NCBI GenBank assembly: GCA_028023455.1
Contig: JAQFVV010006353.1
Span: 1,302,001 to 1,366,000, forward strand
DNA: 64,000 nucleotides
Origin: Epiperipatus broadwayi
Taxonomy: Eukaryota; Onychophora; Udeonychophora; Euonychophora; Peripatidae
Reading direction: 5' to 3'
Numbering within the stretch: position 1 is the first letter of the stretch; every line of letters begins with the position of its first letter. This document shows positions 1 through 11,956 of this stretch, one piece after another. The notes under the pieces were generated by a model. The model did not search any database, was not told where the DNA came from, and worked only from the letters and a program-made list of their open reading frames with translations. Made by a program: the position numbers and the translations under genes.

Positions 1-132
1 GCATGGATTTCTTTTTCTTTTTTGATAACTTAATTATTAACAAAATATAAAGGAACCTGTAGAGATTCCAACCATGAGCTAGATTTACCAGTGGCTTTAT
101 TATGTTCTTTAATTCTACTATTCTAGCTATAT

Positions 133-780
133 AATCAGCAATCATTAACTATGTCATTCACAATCTATGATGCCTACATTTACAAAGATTAATATTCATT
201 AAATTCCATTTATAAAGCAAATTAATGTAATAATCGTGAGTTCCCCTGAATTTTCTGGTAAAATTCCAATTGCGTCTAAGAAGATCAAATCCATCCGGCT
301 TCATCATTGAGTCTGGAAAAAGAAAATCAGCAATCATAAACTATGTCGTTCATAATTTATGATGCCCACATTTACTAAGATCAATATTCGTTCAATTCCA
401 TTTATAAAGCAAATGAATGCAATAACCATGAGTTCACCTGAATTTTCTGGTAAAACTCCAATTGCATCTAAGAAGATCAAATCCATTTGGCTTTATTGTT
501 GGGTCTGGAAAAAGAAATCTGTTAGCAACACCATAAGAATTCCATAATTTTTCTATTGTAAATTCTTGCTTCAACATCGAAAAGGGGATTCTGATTTGAT
601 ATGAGTCTTATGTAATGAAACTATATCTTGAATGATTGGTAAATTCAATCTGTTTATCAGCTTTTTATACATCTTTAGCAAAGTAACTTCTTTTCTAATA
701 ACTGATGGAGGAATATGTGAATGAACTGGCACCATTACAAAGAAGTAGTCACGAATGTACTAATAATATTTTTTTATGGT
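133..780 (-). pseudogene. Non-LTR retrotransposon C-terminal fragment with internal 192-bp tandem duplication
   Basis: Read on the minus strand with stops and frame breaks, this resembles the C-terminal domain downstream of the reverse transcriptase in animal non-LTR elements: a stretch like IPPxxIRxE, then a RxFRTxxGxC..LLxKW..C.CG pattern followed by a T..MIxDC pattern. The same domain recurs more clearly at 40430-41160. The last part (133-324) is repeated almost directly at 325-516, a period of about 192 bp. It is a decayed fragment with no intact frame. The clade cannot be assigned from this piece. Confidence 0.45.
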
Positions 781-1087
781 AATATTTAAGTACTCAGATG
801 TTGGGCTTAGGAAATTGTTTTTAAAACAGGGCCAAAGTACTTACCAGCAGAATAGGCTCCTACCAAAGAATCTGTAATTTAAAGTATTTGCATCACAGTT
901 CTTCACTGATCCACTTCTTTCATTATCTCGACTTCAACTGCTGTTTATTTTAGTTTAGCTTGCAGAAACTTCTTTTGCAGATTGTCACTACAAATAGTAT
1001 TAGCCAATAAAACATCACATCTTCTATTTACATATTGCTGTTATTAGCATACTTTTCTATCTTTTTACATTTACTGTAAGCTTTAAA

Positions 1088-1785
1088 AAGCTATGATAGT
1101 TTCCAGATGGCAGTGCTTAATAAATCCCTATCCTACGATTTCCTATCCAAAATCATCAGACTAGTTTGAAGCTTACAGCTTTTTTCAGTGAGGAGCTTTG
1201 GATCTTTGAACAGTGCAACTGGACCTTTAAGATGTGATGCATTAATAAATATATGTCCCATGCTTTCCTATCCAAAATCTCCAGATTAATTTCAAGAATA
1301 TGGCTTTTATCAGTGAGGAGCTTTGGATCTTAGAACAGTGTAACTGGACCTTTAAGATGTGATGCATTAAATCTATATCCCATGCTTTCATATCCAAAAT
1401 CTTCAGATTAGTTTTAATAATATGGCTTTCATCAGTGAAGAGCTTTGGATTTTAGAACAATATGCCTGGACTTTATGATTTAGATATATATGGCTATACA
1501 ATTAAGTTGGCTTCGATTGAAAACATTTCTATGTTTTTTTTTAGTTTGGGCTGATAGCTTGATAGTATAATATAAATGTAAATGGCAGGAAATGGAAGGA
1601 AGGTGCATTAGATCCTAAGGTCCAGTTGTATTGTTCCAAGATCTAACACTTCTCACTGATAAATGCTGTAAGCTTGAGACTAGTCTGAGAATTTTGGATA
1701 GGAAATCACAGGGATAGAGATTTATTAAGCATTGCCATCTATTGGTTTCTGAAGCTTACACTAGGTGGCAAAAAGATGGAAAAAT
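1088..1785. repeat. Old, diverged H1 hammerhead-repeat copies
   Basis: Three minus-oriented partial units (about 1088-1250, 1255-1375 and 1378-1485) and one plus-oriented unit (about 1596-1785) share H1 landmarks: the 'ctaagatctaggtgcagt'-like stretch, 'tcactgat', 'actagtctg' and 'gggatttt..gca'. The ribozyme core is mutated in all of them (for example CUGAUAA and GAGAC in the plus copy). These are older insertions of the family seen better at 2353-3219. Confidence 0.6.
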
Positions 1786-2502
1786 CTGCTATGATAAACA
1801 TAGTTTGTGAATCATTTAAGATGATTCAAACCCTATGCTGATTTTATATTTGAGCTTAATGATATTGCATGCTGTTTTAAACAAATTATTTCAATGAAAT
1901 TGTCATAATATTTTAAAAGATAAATCGTGGAGTGTTCTATGTAAATCAGACATATTTAGTGTAGATATTTTTATGGGATGTAAATTTCCTCAATTATAAA
2001 AATAGTCATAAAGCCTTTAACTGAAGTAGAATCCCTCAGCTTTAAAATGTTATCTATATATATATACCGTACCATTATTTGGATAAGTTTCCTGTGGATA
2101 AATTTGGAAAATTTAACATGGTACATTAAAAAAATTCAAAGCATGGTATGTAATAAATTATGTTAAAAAAGTAATTGGTACATATAGTGAAAATAATATT
2201 AAAGAAATTTCCACTAAATATTTTAGTATTTTGCATTCTGTCTCCAAACATAAATAGATTGATGACCTATTCTAAAGACAGGATTGGTAATGGAAAAAAA
2301 AATATGTATAAAATTAAGTGCATTACAAGATTTAGACATTCATATACTATTAAACCACTAAACATCACATGATCACCATTTCTTACGCTTGCAAATAACT
2401 ATTACTAAAACAGACAAAACTCTCCATACAGTAGTGCCACTCTTCCAGAGTAATCAATGGATGTCAGAAAGCTTGTGGATAAAATCCCTATCTAGTGAAC
2501 TC

Positions 2503-2565
2503 ATCCAATATCCCCAGACTAGTTTCTGGCTTGTGTCTTTCATCAGTGAGGAAGGAGCCTTGGAT
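2503..2565 (-). ncRNA. H1 hammerhead ribozyme, stem II weakened
   Basis: On the minus strand: CUGAUGA (2546-2540) and GAAAC (2526-2522) are both intact, followed by UAGUC, so stem III is the palindrome CUAG. Stem I can form from UCCUCA/UGGGGA-type strands plus the distal AUCCAA/UUGGAU, but 4 extra bases interrupt the 5' strand. Stem II has point changes relative to the family. Probably weak or inactive. Confidence 0.6.
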
Positions 2566-3054
2566 CTGAGAGCACTGCACCTAGATCTTAGGATCTAATG
2601 CAACCCTCCAGCAGCCACTTTTTATCTCAACTACCAAACTAGTCTGTGAATATTGGATGAGTAGGCACTAGATAGGAATTTTATGCACAAGCCTTCTGGC
2701 ATCCATTGATTACTCTGGCTTGCGCTGATTGGCAATACGTATAGAGAGTTTTGCCTGTTTCAATAACAGTTATGAGCAAGCATAAGAAATGGTGATCATG
2801 TGGTGTTTAGTGGTTTAATACCAATTTCTGCCTAATAGGATAGTTGGTGGCTATAGTTATTAAAGAACCAAAGACACCAAAATGTATAGATACCGAACTG
2901 AGTTCAGACCTATATGACTATATAAGCTAATGTGCTTGGATTGAAAATATTATTGTTTTCAATTTTAGACTCATAGTTTTGTAGTTAAGTAGAGATAAAA
3001 GGTAGCTGCTGAAGGGTTGCATTCGATCATAATATCTAGGTGCAGTGCACTCAG

Positions 3055-3113
3055 ATCCAAGGCTCCTCACTGATGAAAGCCACAGGCTAGAAACTAGTCT
3101 GGGGATATTGGAT
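3055..3113 (+). ncRNA. H1 hammerhead ribozyme
   Basis: Type I hammerhead layout: distal stem I AUCCAA/UUGGAU, internal loop GGC/UA, proximal stem I UCCUCA/UGGGGA, core CUGAUGA, short stem II AGC/GCU with an A opposite A at its base, GAAA, stem III CUAG (self-complementary) and cleavage triplet ending UC. Every conserved catalytic position is present; the short stem II is the weak point. Confidence 0.7.
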
Positions 3114-3234
3114 GAGTAGGCAGTAGATAGGTACTTTATGCACAAACCTTCTTGCCTCCATTGATTACTCTGGCTTGCACTGAGTGGCAACTACTGTATG
3201 AAGAGTTTTGCCTGATTTAATTCATATACTATTA

Positions 3235-4055
3235 ATAATTTTTAATAGTCTTTATTAGACTAGAGATTCACTTAATGAATAATATTTCTGTAATATAAAA
3301 TTTTCACTACACCACTCTTATGCAAGATAGGGACTGTTTTCTATCCGTGTTTTACATCCTGTGGATGGTTGTAATCATAAACATATGATCAAAGACATAG
3401 AAAAAGATGTATGATCACCAAGATGCTCATTTCATGCTGTACCAGTACTCATCTCTTACATCTTTCTCATTGTTCAGTATATATAAGTAGCAAATTACTA
3501 CAGTTTAATTGGTAAGTGTCAAATTTACTGCCCTCTCAACTTTGACACAAACCATTAATAAATTTTTATTAGTCATTCATTATACTACAGAGATATTATT
3601 TTTTTAAGTGAATAATCTTTAGTCTAATGAATGATTAATAAAAATTATTAATATACTCCATTAAGTGGTTAGTTATGGGGGCAGTTTGATTGAGTAAAAA
3701 TAAATAAACATTGTTATAATGATAAAAGAAATGTAGACTTAAGTAATTGTTTTATAATTTTATCAATACAGAAAAAAAGATATAAGGTGAGAGGAAGAAT
3801 ATAATACATTATGAAGAATGTCACCATTCACATATACAGATGAAATATTAAATTGGCAAGAAATATTGTTTGCCATGCATAAATTGCAAGTTATAGAATA
3901 GCAGATTGGAGCTTAAGGTTCATGGATCATGTGCAGTTCAGTCACAATGTTCGAATTTCTTATTATTATTATTAACTAATGCTGTTATTTAAATAAATCT
4001 TAAATTAATAAGGTTGACTGCACATATATTTAGCAATACATTTGGGTTTACATAT
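3235..4055. other. No gene seen
   Basis: AT-rich sequence after the first H1 insertion. It contains a short inverted pair around an 'attaataaaaatta' motif (3231-3260 and 3545-3660) and the tRNA-like fragment noted separately. No coding signal is supported. Confidence 0.5.
3885..3965 (+). repeat. tRNA-like (SINE-like) fragment
   Basis: The 'gcagattggagcttaaggttcatgg' type segment followed by a B-box-like 'tgttcgaattt' recurs in related form at 17545-17625 and 22505-22590. The order resembles the tRNA-derived head of a SINE (A box, spacer, B box). It does not fold as a functional tRNA. Confidence 0.35.
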
Positions 4056-4059
4056 ATAT

Positions 4060-4625
4060 ATTGAACGTATAAAATGAATCCAATGATTTGTTGCTCGGAA
4101 GTTCAAATAAAGTTGCTTGTTACTTGGTAGTTTAAATGCGGCTTCAATCCAATGGTTTGTTGCTTAGGAATTCAAATAAAGTTCCAATAATCCAATGATT
4201 TGGTGCTTAGAAGTTCAAATGGAATTCCAATAATCCAATGGTTTGTTGCTTGGGAGTTTTAAGTTCCAATAATCCAATGGTTAGTCGCCTGGGAGTTCAA
4301 ATGAAGTTTTGATATTATAATTGTTTGGTGCTCAAAAGTTCATATGGAGTTCCAATAATCCAATGGCTTGTTACTCGGAAGTTCAAATGAAGTTCCAATA
4401 ATCCAATGGTTTGATGCTTAGAAGTTACAGTAATGCAATAGTTTGTTGATTGAAAGTTCAATTCCAATAATTGAAGGGTTTGCTGCTTAGAAGTTCAAAT
4501 GAATTTCCAATAGTCCAATGGTTTGTTGGTCAGGACTTCAAATGAAGTTCCAATCCAATGATTTGTTGCCTGGATGTTCAAATGAAATTTCCAATAGTTT
4601 GTTGTTCAGAAGTTCAAATGAAGTT
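4060..4625. repeat. Minisatellite, ~45-bp degenerate unit
   Basis: About 12-13 imperfect tandem copies of a unit with landmarks 'tccaatggtttgttgct', '..gaagttcaaatgaagt' and 'tccaataa'. Spacing between successive 'ccaatggtttg' landmarks is mostly close to 45 bp, with some shortened units. There is no coding frame through the array. Confidence 0.85.
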
Positions 4626-4794
4626 AGAGTACCAGAAATGACACTTGAACCATGATCATCTACATGCTTGAGCTCTAGAATCTGCCACTGTACCAAATCT
4701 CATGGGACATATAATGTGTAAATCTATATGGCGCAAATATTTTAATTAAAATGTGCTAGTTTTTATACTGTTTTAATACGCTAGCTTAATTATT

Positions 4795-5490
4795 CTTGCC
4801 TTTTATAACTTATATTCACATATGCGCTGTTTTAATATATAAATTTACATGCTCGCTCATAAGCAAAGATTTCACAGAACGTGAATTCACTTGTCCTTCA
4901 AGCGTACTTATATATAAGCCAATCCTTGCTCACTGTTATTTATTTAGGATTCAAGTCTATTATTTGCATGATTTTTTAAACGATGTTTAAATTGTACAAA
5001 TGTAATTCAAATATTACAGGCGAGAGAATTTATCTCATTTTTAACCATCTGTGATTAATGTATAATAACTTAGATATTTATCTTTTATGCAGCATAATAT
5101 TTACTGTAATACATTTAGAAGTAAATCAATCTTCACACATGCACTGTTTTCATATAAATTTTCACGCACTCACCGATAAGCATATTTATCAATATATTTA
5201 GATTCTAAATTATTATACATTAATTGTTGGTGGCTAAAAATGAGATAAATTCTCTTTCCTGTAATATTTGAATTATAATTTGAATATTGCTTAAAAAATC
5301 AGGTATATAATAGACTCAAGCCCAGAATAATGAATGTTGGACAACGGTTTGTTTATATATAGATAAGCTTGAAGGACAAGTGAATTCACTTGTTCTTTGA
5401 ATTCTTTGCTTACAGATGAATGTGAGTAAATTTATATTAAAACAGTGCAAATGTGAAAATTGATTTGCTTCTGAATATATTACAATAAAT
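4795..5490. repeat. Family C long inverted repeat
   Basis: Two arms (about 4800-5045 and 5235-5465) are reverse complements with divergence. Landmarks are 'gcgctgttttaatata', 'ataagcaaagattt', 'gtgaattcacttgtcctt' and 'gagataaattctc'. A further partial unit (5090-5200) sits between them. Related units lie at 49535-49795. Non-coding; a mobile, head-to-head repeat is likely, but I see no hammerhead core and no clear target duplication. Confidence 0.65.
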
Positions 5491-5519
5491 ACTGTGGTAC
5501 TTTCATGTAATCTACATCT

Positions 5520-6627
5520 ATGAACAATCTGGATTTGGGGGAAATCAGCTATGAATAATGAATAGCAATGGGACCTGAAAGCATTAAAAAATAACTTTTT
5601 ATTAATCTACTTTTAAAACCGGTTAAATCTTCCTGTTTAATGTGATTTGTTTAAACTTGTACGAATTAAAAATCTCAATCTGTTACAGACCCAGTGTCAA
5701 TCTTTAGACTTTTAGTTAACATTTCAGACCAGAGAGAAAGCTGGATTTCCGCCTTTTTCTTATACAAAAATTGTTGCCTTGATAGCCGATTGAATATTCC
5801 AAGTGTTGATAAGCGTAGACTGTTTTCATGGGATTTATCAATATATTTATGTATTTGAATATAGTTTTTTTATTGTAATAAATATTTATGGCATTGAAAC
5901 TATGAAAAATAATATTCAAATGTAAAATTTAAGAAGGAGTATGTTTTTCTCAATGAAAATGCAGTACGTAATGAAACTTTACAGCAACTTTCATAAATAT
6001 TGTACAATTCAAAATAGATATTTTTAAAAATACATTGGGAAGATACAACACAAAATAGATTCATTGAAGAGTCACAGTTACACATGTTAGAGTATTTCAA
6101 AAAGAAAAGTTTTCTGCAGGAATTATACAACATTGCAAAATACTAAATGAACTGAAAAATGGACCAGTATGAGAATGTATTTGTAGATTGATTTATTGAG
6201 TCATCGCTACACACAATTCTCTACTTTTTTTATTATGTATTGGTGAATTTTAGAAGGATATAATGTAATGTTAGCTAGTTGGTTTTTTATACACTTTTGT
6301 TGCCAAAATATAAATTTGCAAGCTCAATAATGGCTACTCTGATATCCTGTTTTGACTCCGGTTCCTAAAGAGTTGGGTATTCCTGCAATTTATGGACTCT
6401 TTTATTGTTAATTATAGAAAAGTGAATTGCAAACACTACTAACAGCCTAAATAAATTTATTTAGGAACCAAATATTGAGTTACAGTTTTGAAAAGTAGAA
6501 ATGGGATGGGGATTTTAAACATGATGCTTCCACATGTATGAATTACTTTTAATGTGATAATGTTATATCATTTTTTTTAATGTCAAAAATTAATTAAATT
6601 TGTATGTAGATGATATTTGCATGAAGA
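5520..6627. repeat. Unassigned DNA with a dispersed repeat (family F, ~5960-6230)
   Basis: No gene is supported. Around 6080-6130 a stretch resembling 'agtatttcaaaaagaaaagttt' and 'ctgcag' matches 34340-34640 (same strand) and 41270-41560 (opposite strand). This looks like an old interspersed repeat, possibly from a decayed coding element. Confidence 0.4.
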
Positions 6628-6640
6628 AATGTGCCCATTT

Positions 6641-7084
6641 AAAACAGTAAACATCACATGATCACCATTTCTTATGCTTGCTCATAACTTATTAAAACAG
6701 GAAAACTCTCCATACAGTAGTGCCACTCAGTGCAAGCCAGAGTAATCAAGAGATGCCAGAAGGCTTGTGCATAAAATCCCTATCTAGTTTTTCACTTGTG
6801 GCCTTTATCACCTATATGACTATATAAGCTAGTGAGTTTGAATTGAAAGTATTGTGTTTTCAATTTATAGTCATAGTTTTGTAATTAAGTAGAGATAAAA
6901 GGTGGCTGCTGGAGGGTTGCATTAGATCCTAAGATCTAGATGCAGTGCTCTCAGATCCAAGACTCCTCACTGATGAAGGCCAGAAACTAGTCTGGGGATA
7001 TTGGATGAGTAGGCACTAGATAGGGATTTTATGCACAAGCCTTCTGGCATCCCTTGATTACTCTGGCTTGCACTGAGTGGCACT
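6641..7084. mobile_element. H1 insertion with 13-bp target duplication
   Basis: A 444-bp insertion flanked by aatgtgcccattt (6628-6640 and 7085-7097). A minus-oriented truncated unit (6641-6810) joins a plus-oriented unit (about 6810-7084). The plus unit has CUGAUGA (6969-6975) and GAAACUAGUC, but stem II is deleted, leaving only about 6 nt between the two core halves. The ribozyme is therefore predicted to be inactive, although the insertion boundaries are clear. Confidence 0.85.
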
Positions 7085-7097
7085 AATGTGCCCATTT

Positions 7098-7989
7098 GTT
7101 TGTCCACTAAAGTGGAAATCTTTAGAAGCATTAATGTTTATTTTTGATAATATGAAATTTAGTTGCTAACTGAGAGTTCTTTTGCTGGTCTTTTTTTTTT
7201 AAGAAAAACAAACTTGTTTAAGTATGGTAAAACTGGAAACAGATAAAATCTGTGAGGTCCCAAGCAAATTGCATGCACACATCAATATCAGAAAAGCTTT
7301 CAGAGGAAAGCAGCCATTTATTTCTATAGCTTCAGGTTTTAGTAAGACTTTATTCACAGATCAAATTAAGGATGAAATTCCAACTTAAACCAGATATAAA
7401 CACAGCATTATTAATTCCAATTTATAGTCAGTCAAGCAAAACTAAGAGAATGAATCTCAGTTTTAACAATCTTTAAGATTAATAAATAGAAGTCAATTAA
7501 TTGAGTGATAAACTTGAGGTCAGTAGATTCTTATAGGGTGCTTAGATGCATTCTGGAAGTTTTGTTAAACTAAATACTCCAACTATCTAGCATAAATGTC
7601 GAATTGTTTGAGAGTGCAATGTTAACTCAACCCATAGATGCTAAATTTCATAACACATCATTACATCGAGGTATATCCAATAGGCTGCAGATAAATAAAT
7701 TGGATCTGGTGCTAAATTCCTAGTCTGGTAGTTAAAAGACAGTTTTCCCTCTTTAATCAAATCAATTCTTTGCTGATACAGATTTTTCTATAACATAACT
7801 ACACAATTTTCTGAATTAAATGTGTCATTGAGTGTATCTGTATCAAATGTATTTTCATTGAAAAATTGTAAAAATAATATGATTGTGAAGATTTTAAAGT
7901 CCACCTGACAACTAAAATATTTTCTAAAATACATTATGACAATTTACAACTCTACAAAAATTACATGAAAATATCTTTCAAGCATCCCA
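7098..7989. other. No gene seen
   Basis: AT-rich unique-looking sequence between an H1 insertion and a non-LTR fragment. I found no long frame, repeat or RNA motif I can support. Confidence 0.4.
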
Positions 7990-9060
7990 TTATGCTCACA
8001 CAAAGTGTTAAAAGAATATGTGCTGTGCTATGGTTTCTCCTTTATTAAAGTTGGGAATCTCTCAGCCACTATGCCCAGAGAAACCCGTTAGTCTATTTCT
8101 CACATTAAGTTTTTCCCATATTCTCTATCCTGCTCAATCCCATTTCCACATCATCTTTATCCACTCTATGATCTTTATATCTAGATCCATCTCCCCCCCC
8201 CCCAACCCATCATAAAAACCAAGAACCCACTTTTTTGTATAAATGTTTTGGTTATATTTATTTTCCCACAACTTCATTATTTGTACTCTTTATGCTTGTA
8301 AGCATTTATATTCAATTAGCAGACACATAATATTCTCCATGCCTTCCTTACATAACTCGGACTAAATCGCACATATTTCTTTATTTCTGTGTACATCCCC
8401 TTGTTGCTAACAATCTTGTTTGAGCCTTAAACAGTAAACTACTTTCTAGTTATTATCATGTAACTTAACTCGCACCTAATATTCTGTTTACCTCTATATA
8501 TATTTAAACCCTTTTACTCTCCATACTAGTTCTCCAACTCCCTATTTTTTTTATTAATCTATTCTATCCCATTCTTTGCCACTATAAAACAACAACCATC
8601 CCACCTTTTGTATAAGTATACTGACAAAGTCTTTATCCAAATCTTCTGCATACTGTACTTACCTTTCTCACCCATCTCTTACTATCCATAAGTTGCAATC
8701 TACTGAACATCTTCATTTTGCTTCTGAATCTCTTATATAAAAACTTGACTATCTCATGTCTCTTTGAATTTCCTTCGTTGTCGTCCACGCTTCTGCATCT
8801 AATGTGTGTCTTCCTACTTCTCTTTGCACTTTTTTTAAAGTAATCTAACAACTTTTACTAACATATAACACATCATTACTATAAGTTAACCCTGCTATTA
8901 CCACCCATACAATTCTTGCTACATCATATTATATAAAACACTTAATTTCTTTCCTTTTTCTTTGCTTCATTTATCAATTTTTTCTCCCATTCATTGATAA
9001 GCATGTACTTTCCTAAATTCACACTTCAAATATTGCCCTGTTTCTCAAATAAATCACTCT
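7990..9060 (-). pseudogene. Non-LTR retrotransposon 3' fragment
   Basis: Collinear with 30845-31930: on the minus strand the same order appears, from 'AKKRK'-type sequence (near 8960) through SKMKMFSRLQLMDSKR and RWVRKV (8633-8851) to the 3' end at about 8000. A poly-C run (8191-8200) and numerous stops break it. This is the post-RT C-terminal region and 3' UTR of the family that includes the RT at 31835-32987. The conserved 3' end (about 8010-8040) matches 30850-30885 and 33275-33310. Confidence 0.7.
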
Positions 9061-9289
9061 TACTTGAAAAATATTTTAGTAGCAAACCTAAAATTTAACT
9101 AATCTTACGTATGTCGTAGTTTTCAAATCTTGCAGTAAACATTCACACACAAAAAATATTTTTTATATTTAAAATGCTGGTGTATTGAATCACTTTCTAA
9201 ATCCAATTAAATCTATCTCTCTGCACTCCAACTAACTTTTCTTACCCACTCACTAAGCAAATATTGTTCAAGCAGTAAACTCAATTCCA

Positions 9290-9385
9290 TGCTAGCTATA
9301 GTAATGAATGCATGCTAAAAGGTTTGTGCATTCATTGATGTTTTGCATTGAGTGATACTGCTGTATGGAAAGTTTTGTGCATGTA
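9290..9385 (+). repeat. H1 3'-end fragment
   Basis: Landmarks 'ggtttgtgcattcattgat', 'gcattgagtgatactgctg' and 'tatggaaagttttg' match the right end of H1 units. The ribozyme part is absent. Confidence 0.6.
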
Positions 9386-9875
9386 TTAGTAATATTAGCA
9401 ATCAATACTTTATATACAAACATAATTGTCACTCTGCTTATGTATCTGTTTTCATTAGAATAGTTATGGTGTTAAAAAGAATTTAAATTATTTCCTAGTT
9501 TTTTTTTATGTATTATTATTAAAAATGTAAAATTTCTGCAAAAAATTAATTATAATATTTCCATTTTATTTATTTTTATTAAATCAACTTATTAATATAA
9601 AAATAAAATGTCATATCATATTCATTAATGCAGACTTCGGTTTATTAATATAAAAAATAAATATATAAGAAATGTAAACTATCATATTGTACCCATTAAT
9701 ACTTTTTATGAGAGCAGGATCCCATATCTTTGGAAATCATCCAATGTGTGCTGTTCTGTTAAAGTAAGATGCTAAACTTTCATTTTGCCAAAACAGTAGT
9801 GAGAAAAATAAAGATACTGAATGTAAATAAGCTACTAGAATGTTCACAGATGTCAGCAGTTACACGTTATAATAT

Positions 9876-10336
9876 CTGGAAAAGTGAGAGTATTCATTTA
9901 TAATTTAAAATCTTTAAAGCACATGTGCATTGGCTTAATTGCTAAGATCACTTACAATATAAAAACAGTGCTATATAAAATAATATCTCATTATATATGT
10001 TTAATTTCAACTAAAGAATGACGCATCGTAAATTGTAAAGATTTTGCAAATGTCATTCATTCAAGCGTAATAAATGTAATTTAAAGTGATTGCTTAACAT
10101 CTTCATGCTCTCATTTCCATACACTTAAGATTTGCCCATACACAAATGTTTGGGTCGAAAGGATGGGTGGATTTATTCCATCTTTTCAAAAAGCCTATAT
10201 CTTGTGTCTGGAAAGTGAGAGTATTCATTTATAATCTTTAAAGTGCATGTGCATTGGCTTAATCACTAATATCACTATTACAGTATAAAAACATAATGCT
10301 ATATAAAATAATATCTCATTAAATATAAATGTTTAA
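9876..10336 (+). repeat. Direct repeat pair of ~120 bp
   Basis: 9876-10000 and 10207-10336 share 'gtgagagtattcatttataat', 'catgtgcattggcttaat' and 'gctatataaaataatatctc', about 330 bp apart. Non-coding; the intervening DNA is not duplicated. Confidence 0.75.
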
Positions 10337-10339
10337 AAA

Positions 10340-10990
10340 TTAAAATAAACCTGAATGGAATTTATAATTGATTTCGTAATTTTTTAAAACTTAACAACTA
10401 ACACATACTTGATAAAATAAAATTGAAAACACACAAAAACTTATATGCCCTGAAACTGCATAATTAAAAAAATGGTTGCCAAGTTTAGGAGACTGGATAT
10501 CTTTAATGTATTATGGTTTCTTTAAAATTTTCTTTTATATTTTTTATTTTCACCTTTTTAATTTTATATAACTCAGAAATTATGAAGAAAGCTTAATACT
10601 GTTAGATAGTGGTATGGAATCTCATATAAATTAAAAAAAATAAATTTTTTATGATTTTTTTTGCTAAACTGCCGGCAAACTAAAATAATTTTTTGTCATC
10701 GTGAGAAATTATATATGTGCACGAAGTTTGAAATAGAATAAAAACTGATAAGTAGGTGAAAATTGAGGAACACAAAATGGATTGCTTCTAATACTTTTTG
10801 TTTTAAATGTGTCATGAAGGGAGTGGTAGAGACCCCTCTAATTTAAAAACAAAAGCAAAGATTGCTCTTAGTCCCTTTACAATTATTAATACTAGTCTTT
10901 TTTATTCACCTTAACTCTTCTTTGATTTTATTACAAAAAATGCTTGAGACATTTTTATAAATCAAACTACTTGCAATCAGTTTAACTTAC
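10340..10990. other. No gene seen
   Basis: AT-rich, with homopolymer runs; no coding or structured RNA signal is supported up to the target duplication of the H2 insertion. Confidence 0.4.
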
Positions 10991-11053
10991 AAAAACAATT
11001 TCATGATAAATGCTACTACAAGAGAAGGCATTCAAATCATTTTTATCTTGGAT

Positions 11054-11111
11054 TGTCCCCATCCCCAGACCGGTTTCGACCTATGGGTCTCTTCAGTGAG
11101 GAGTTGGGACA
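11054..11111 (-). ncRNA. H2 hammerhead ribozyme, intact core
   Basis: Minus strand: CUGAAGA (11096-11090), stem II GACC-CAUA-GGUC, GAAA, palindromic stem III CCGG, cleavage triplet GUC. Stem I has proximal UCCUCA/UGGGGA, a small internal loop, then distal UGUCCC/GGGACA. All catalytic-core bases match the hammerhead consensus. Confidence 0.85.
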
Positions 11112-11468
11112 TTAGATTTAAAAAACCAACTCAAGCAAAGCATTTATCTAAAAGTTAATTGTTAGAAGAAGATCTGAAACTTTTAGACATCTACATGTCT
11201 TTAAAGTCAGCTCTCCAACTGAAAAAATCATATGGGCCTGAACTTAATTCAGATACTCCATATATTAGTAGGCTTAGCTCTTTAATTTAGCTAAAGCTAC
11301 AACAGCAAAATAATAATAGTAATAATAACAAGTCAGATGTCACGACTTATATATAGCTTGCACTTACAAATATGTAACATTAAGAGCGTGCTAATAGCTC
11401 TAAACAAGCTTTTTTTTATGATAAATGCTACTACAAGAGAAGGCATTCAAATCATTTTTATCTTGGAT

Positions 11469-11526
11469 TGTCCCCATCCCCAGACCGGTTTAGACCTATG
11501 GGTCTCTTCAGTGAGGAGTTGGGACA
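11469..11526 (-). ncRNA. H2 hammerhead ribozyme, core broken at G12
   Basis: Same fold as the copy 415 bp earlier, but the plus strand reads 'ggtttag' instead of 'ggtttcg', so the conserved GAAA begins with U in place of the catalytic G12. It should not cleave. Confidence 0.8.
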
Positions 11527-11956
11527 TTAGATTTAAAAAACCAACTCAAGCAAAGCATTTATCTAAAAGTTAATTGTTAGAAGAAGATCTGAAACTTTTA
11601 GACATCTACATGTCTTTAAAGTCAGCTCTCCAACTGAAAAAATCATATGGGCCTGAACTTAATTCAGATACTCCATATATTAGTAGGCTTAGCCCTTTAA
11701 TTTAGCTAAAGCTACAACAGCAAAATAATAATAGTAATAATAAGTCAGATGTCACATGACTTATATATAGCTTGCACTTACAAATATGTAACATTAAGAG
11801 CATGCTAATAGCTCTAAACAAGCTTTTTTTATGATAAATGCTACTACAAGAGAAGGCATTCAAATCATTTTTACATGTAGATGTCTAAAAGTTTCAGATC
11901 TTCTAACAATTAACTTTTAGATAAATGCTTTGCTTGAGTTGGTTTTTTAAATCTAA

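Larger units (their letters stand above)
2353..3219. mobile_element. H1 hammerhead retrozyme-like insertion, composite, with 15-bp target duplication
   Basis: An 867-bp insertion bracketed by the perfect 15-bp direct repeat attcatatactatta (2338-2352 and 3220-3234). Inside, a minus-oriented unit (2353-2640) faces plus-oriented sequence (2640-2830), giving a palindrome whose ends read aaaccactaaacatcac and its complement; a further plus-oriented unit follows (2860-3219). Two hammerhead cores are present (2503-2565 minus, 3055-3113 plus). No protein is encoded. The duplication shows that the whole head-to-head plus tandem arrangement entered as one event. Target duplications of this size fit target-primed reverse transcription by PLE enzymes, which is inference. 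Confidence 0.85.

Noticed and set aside
4060-4625. Possible CRISPR-like array
   Set aside because: Units are directly tandem with no unique spacers, vary in length, and the context is an animal genome.
8018-8215. Plus-strand 65-codon frame
   Set aside because: It is antisense to the 3' end of a non-LTR element and runs through a poly-C tract.
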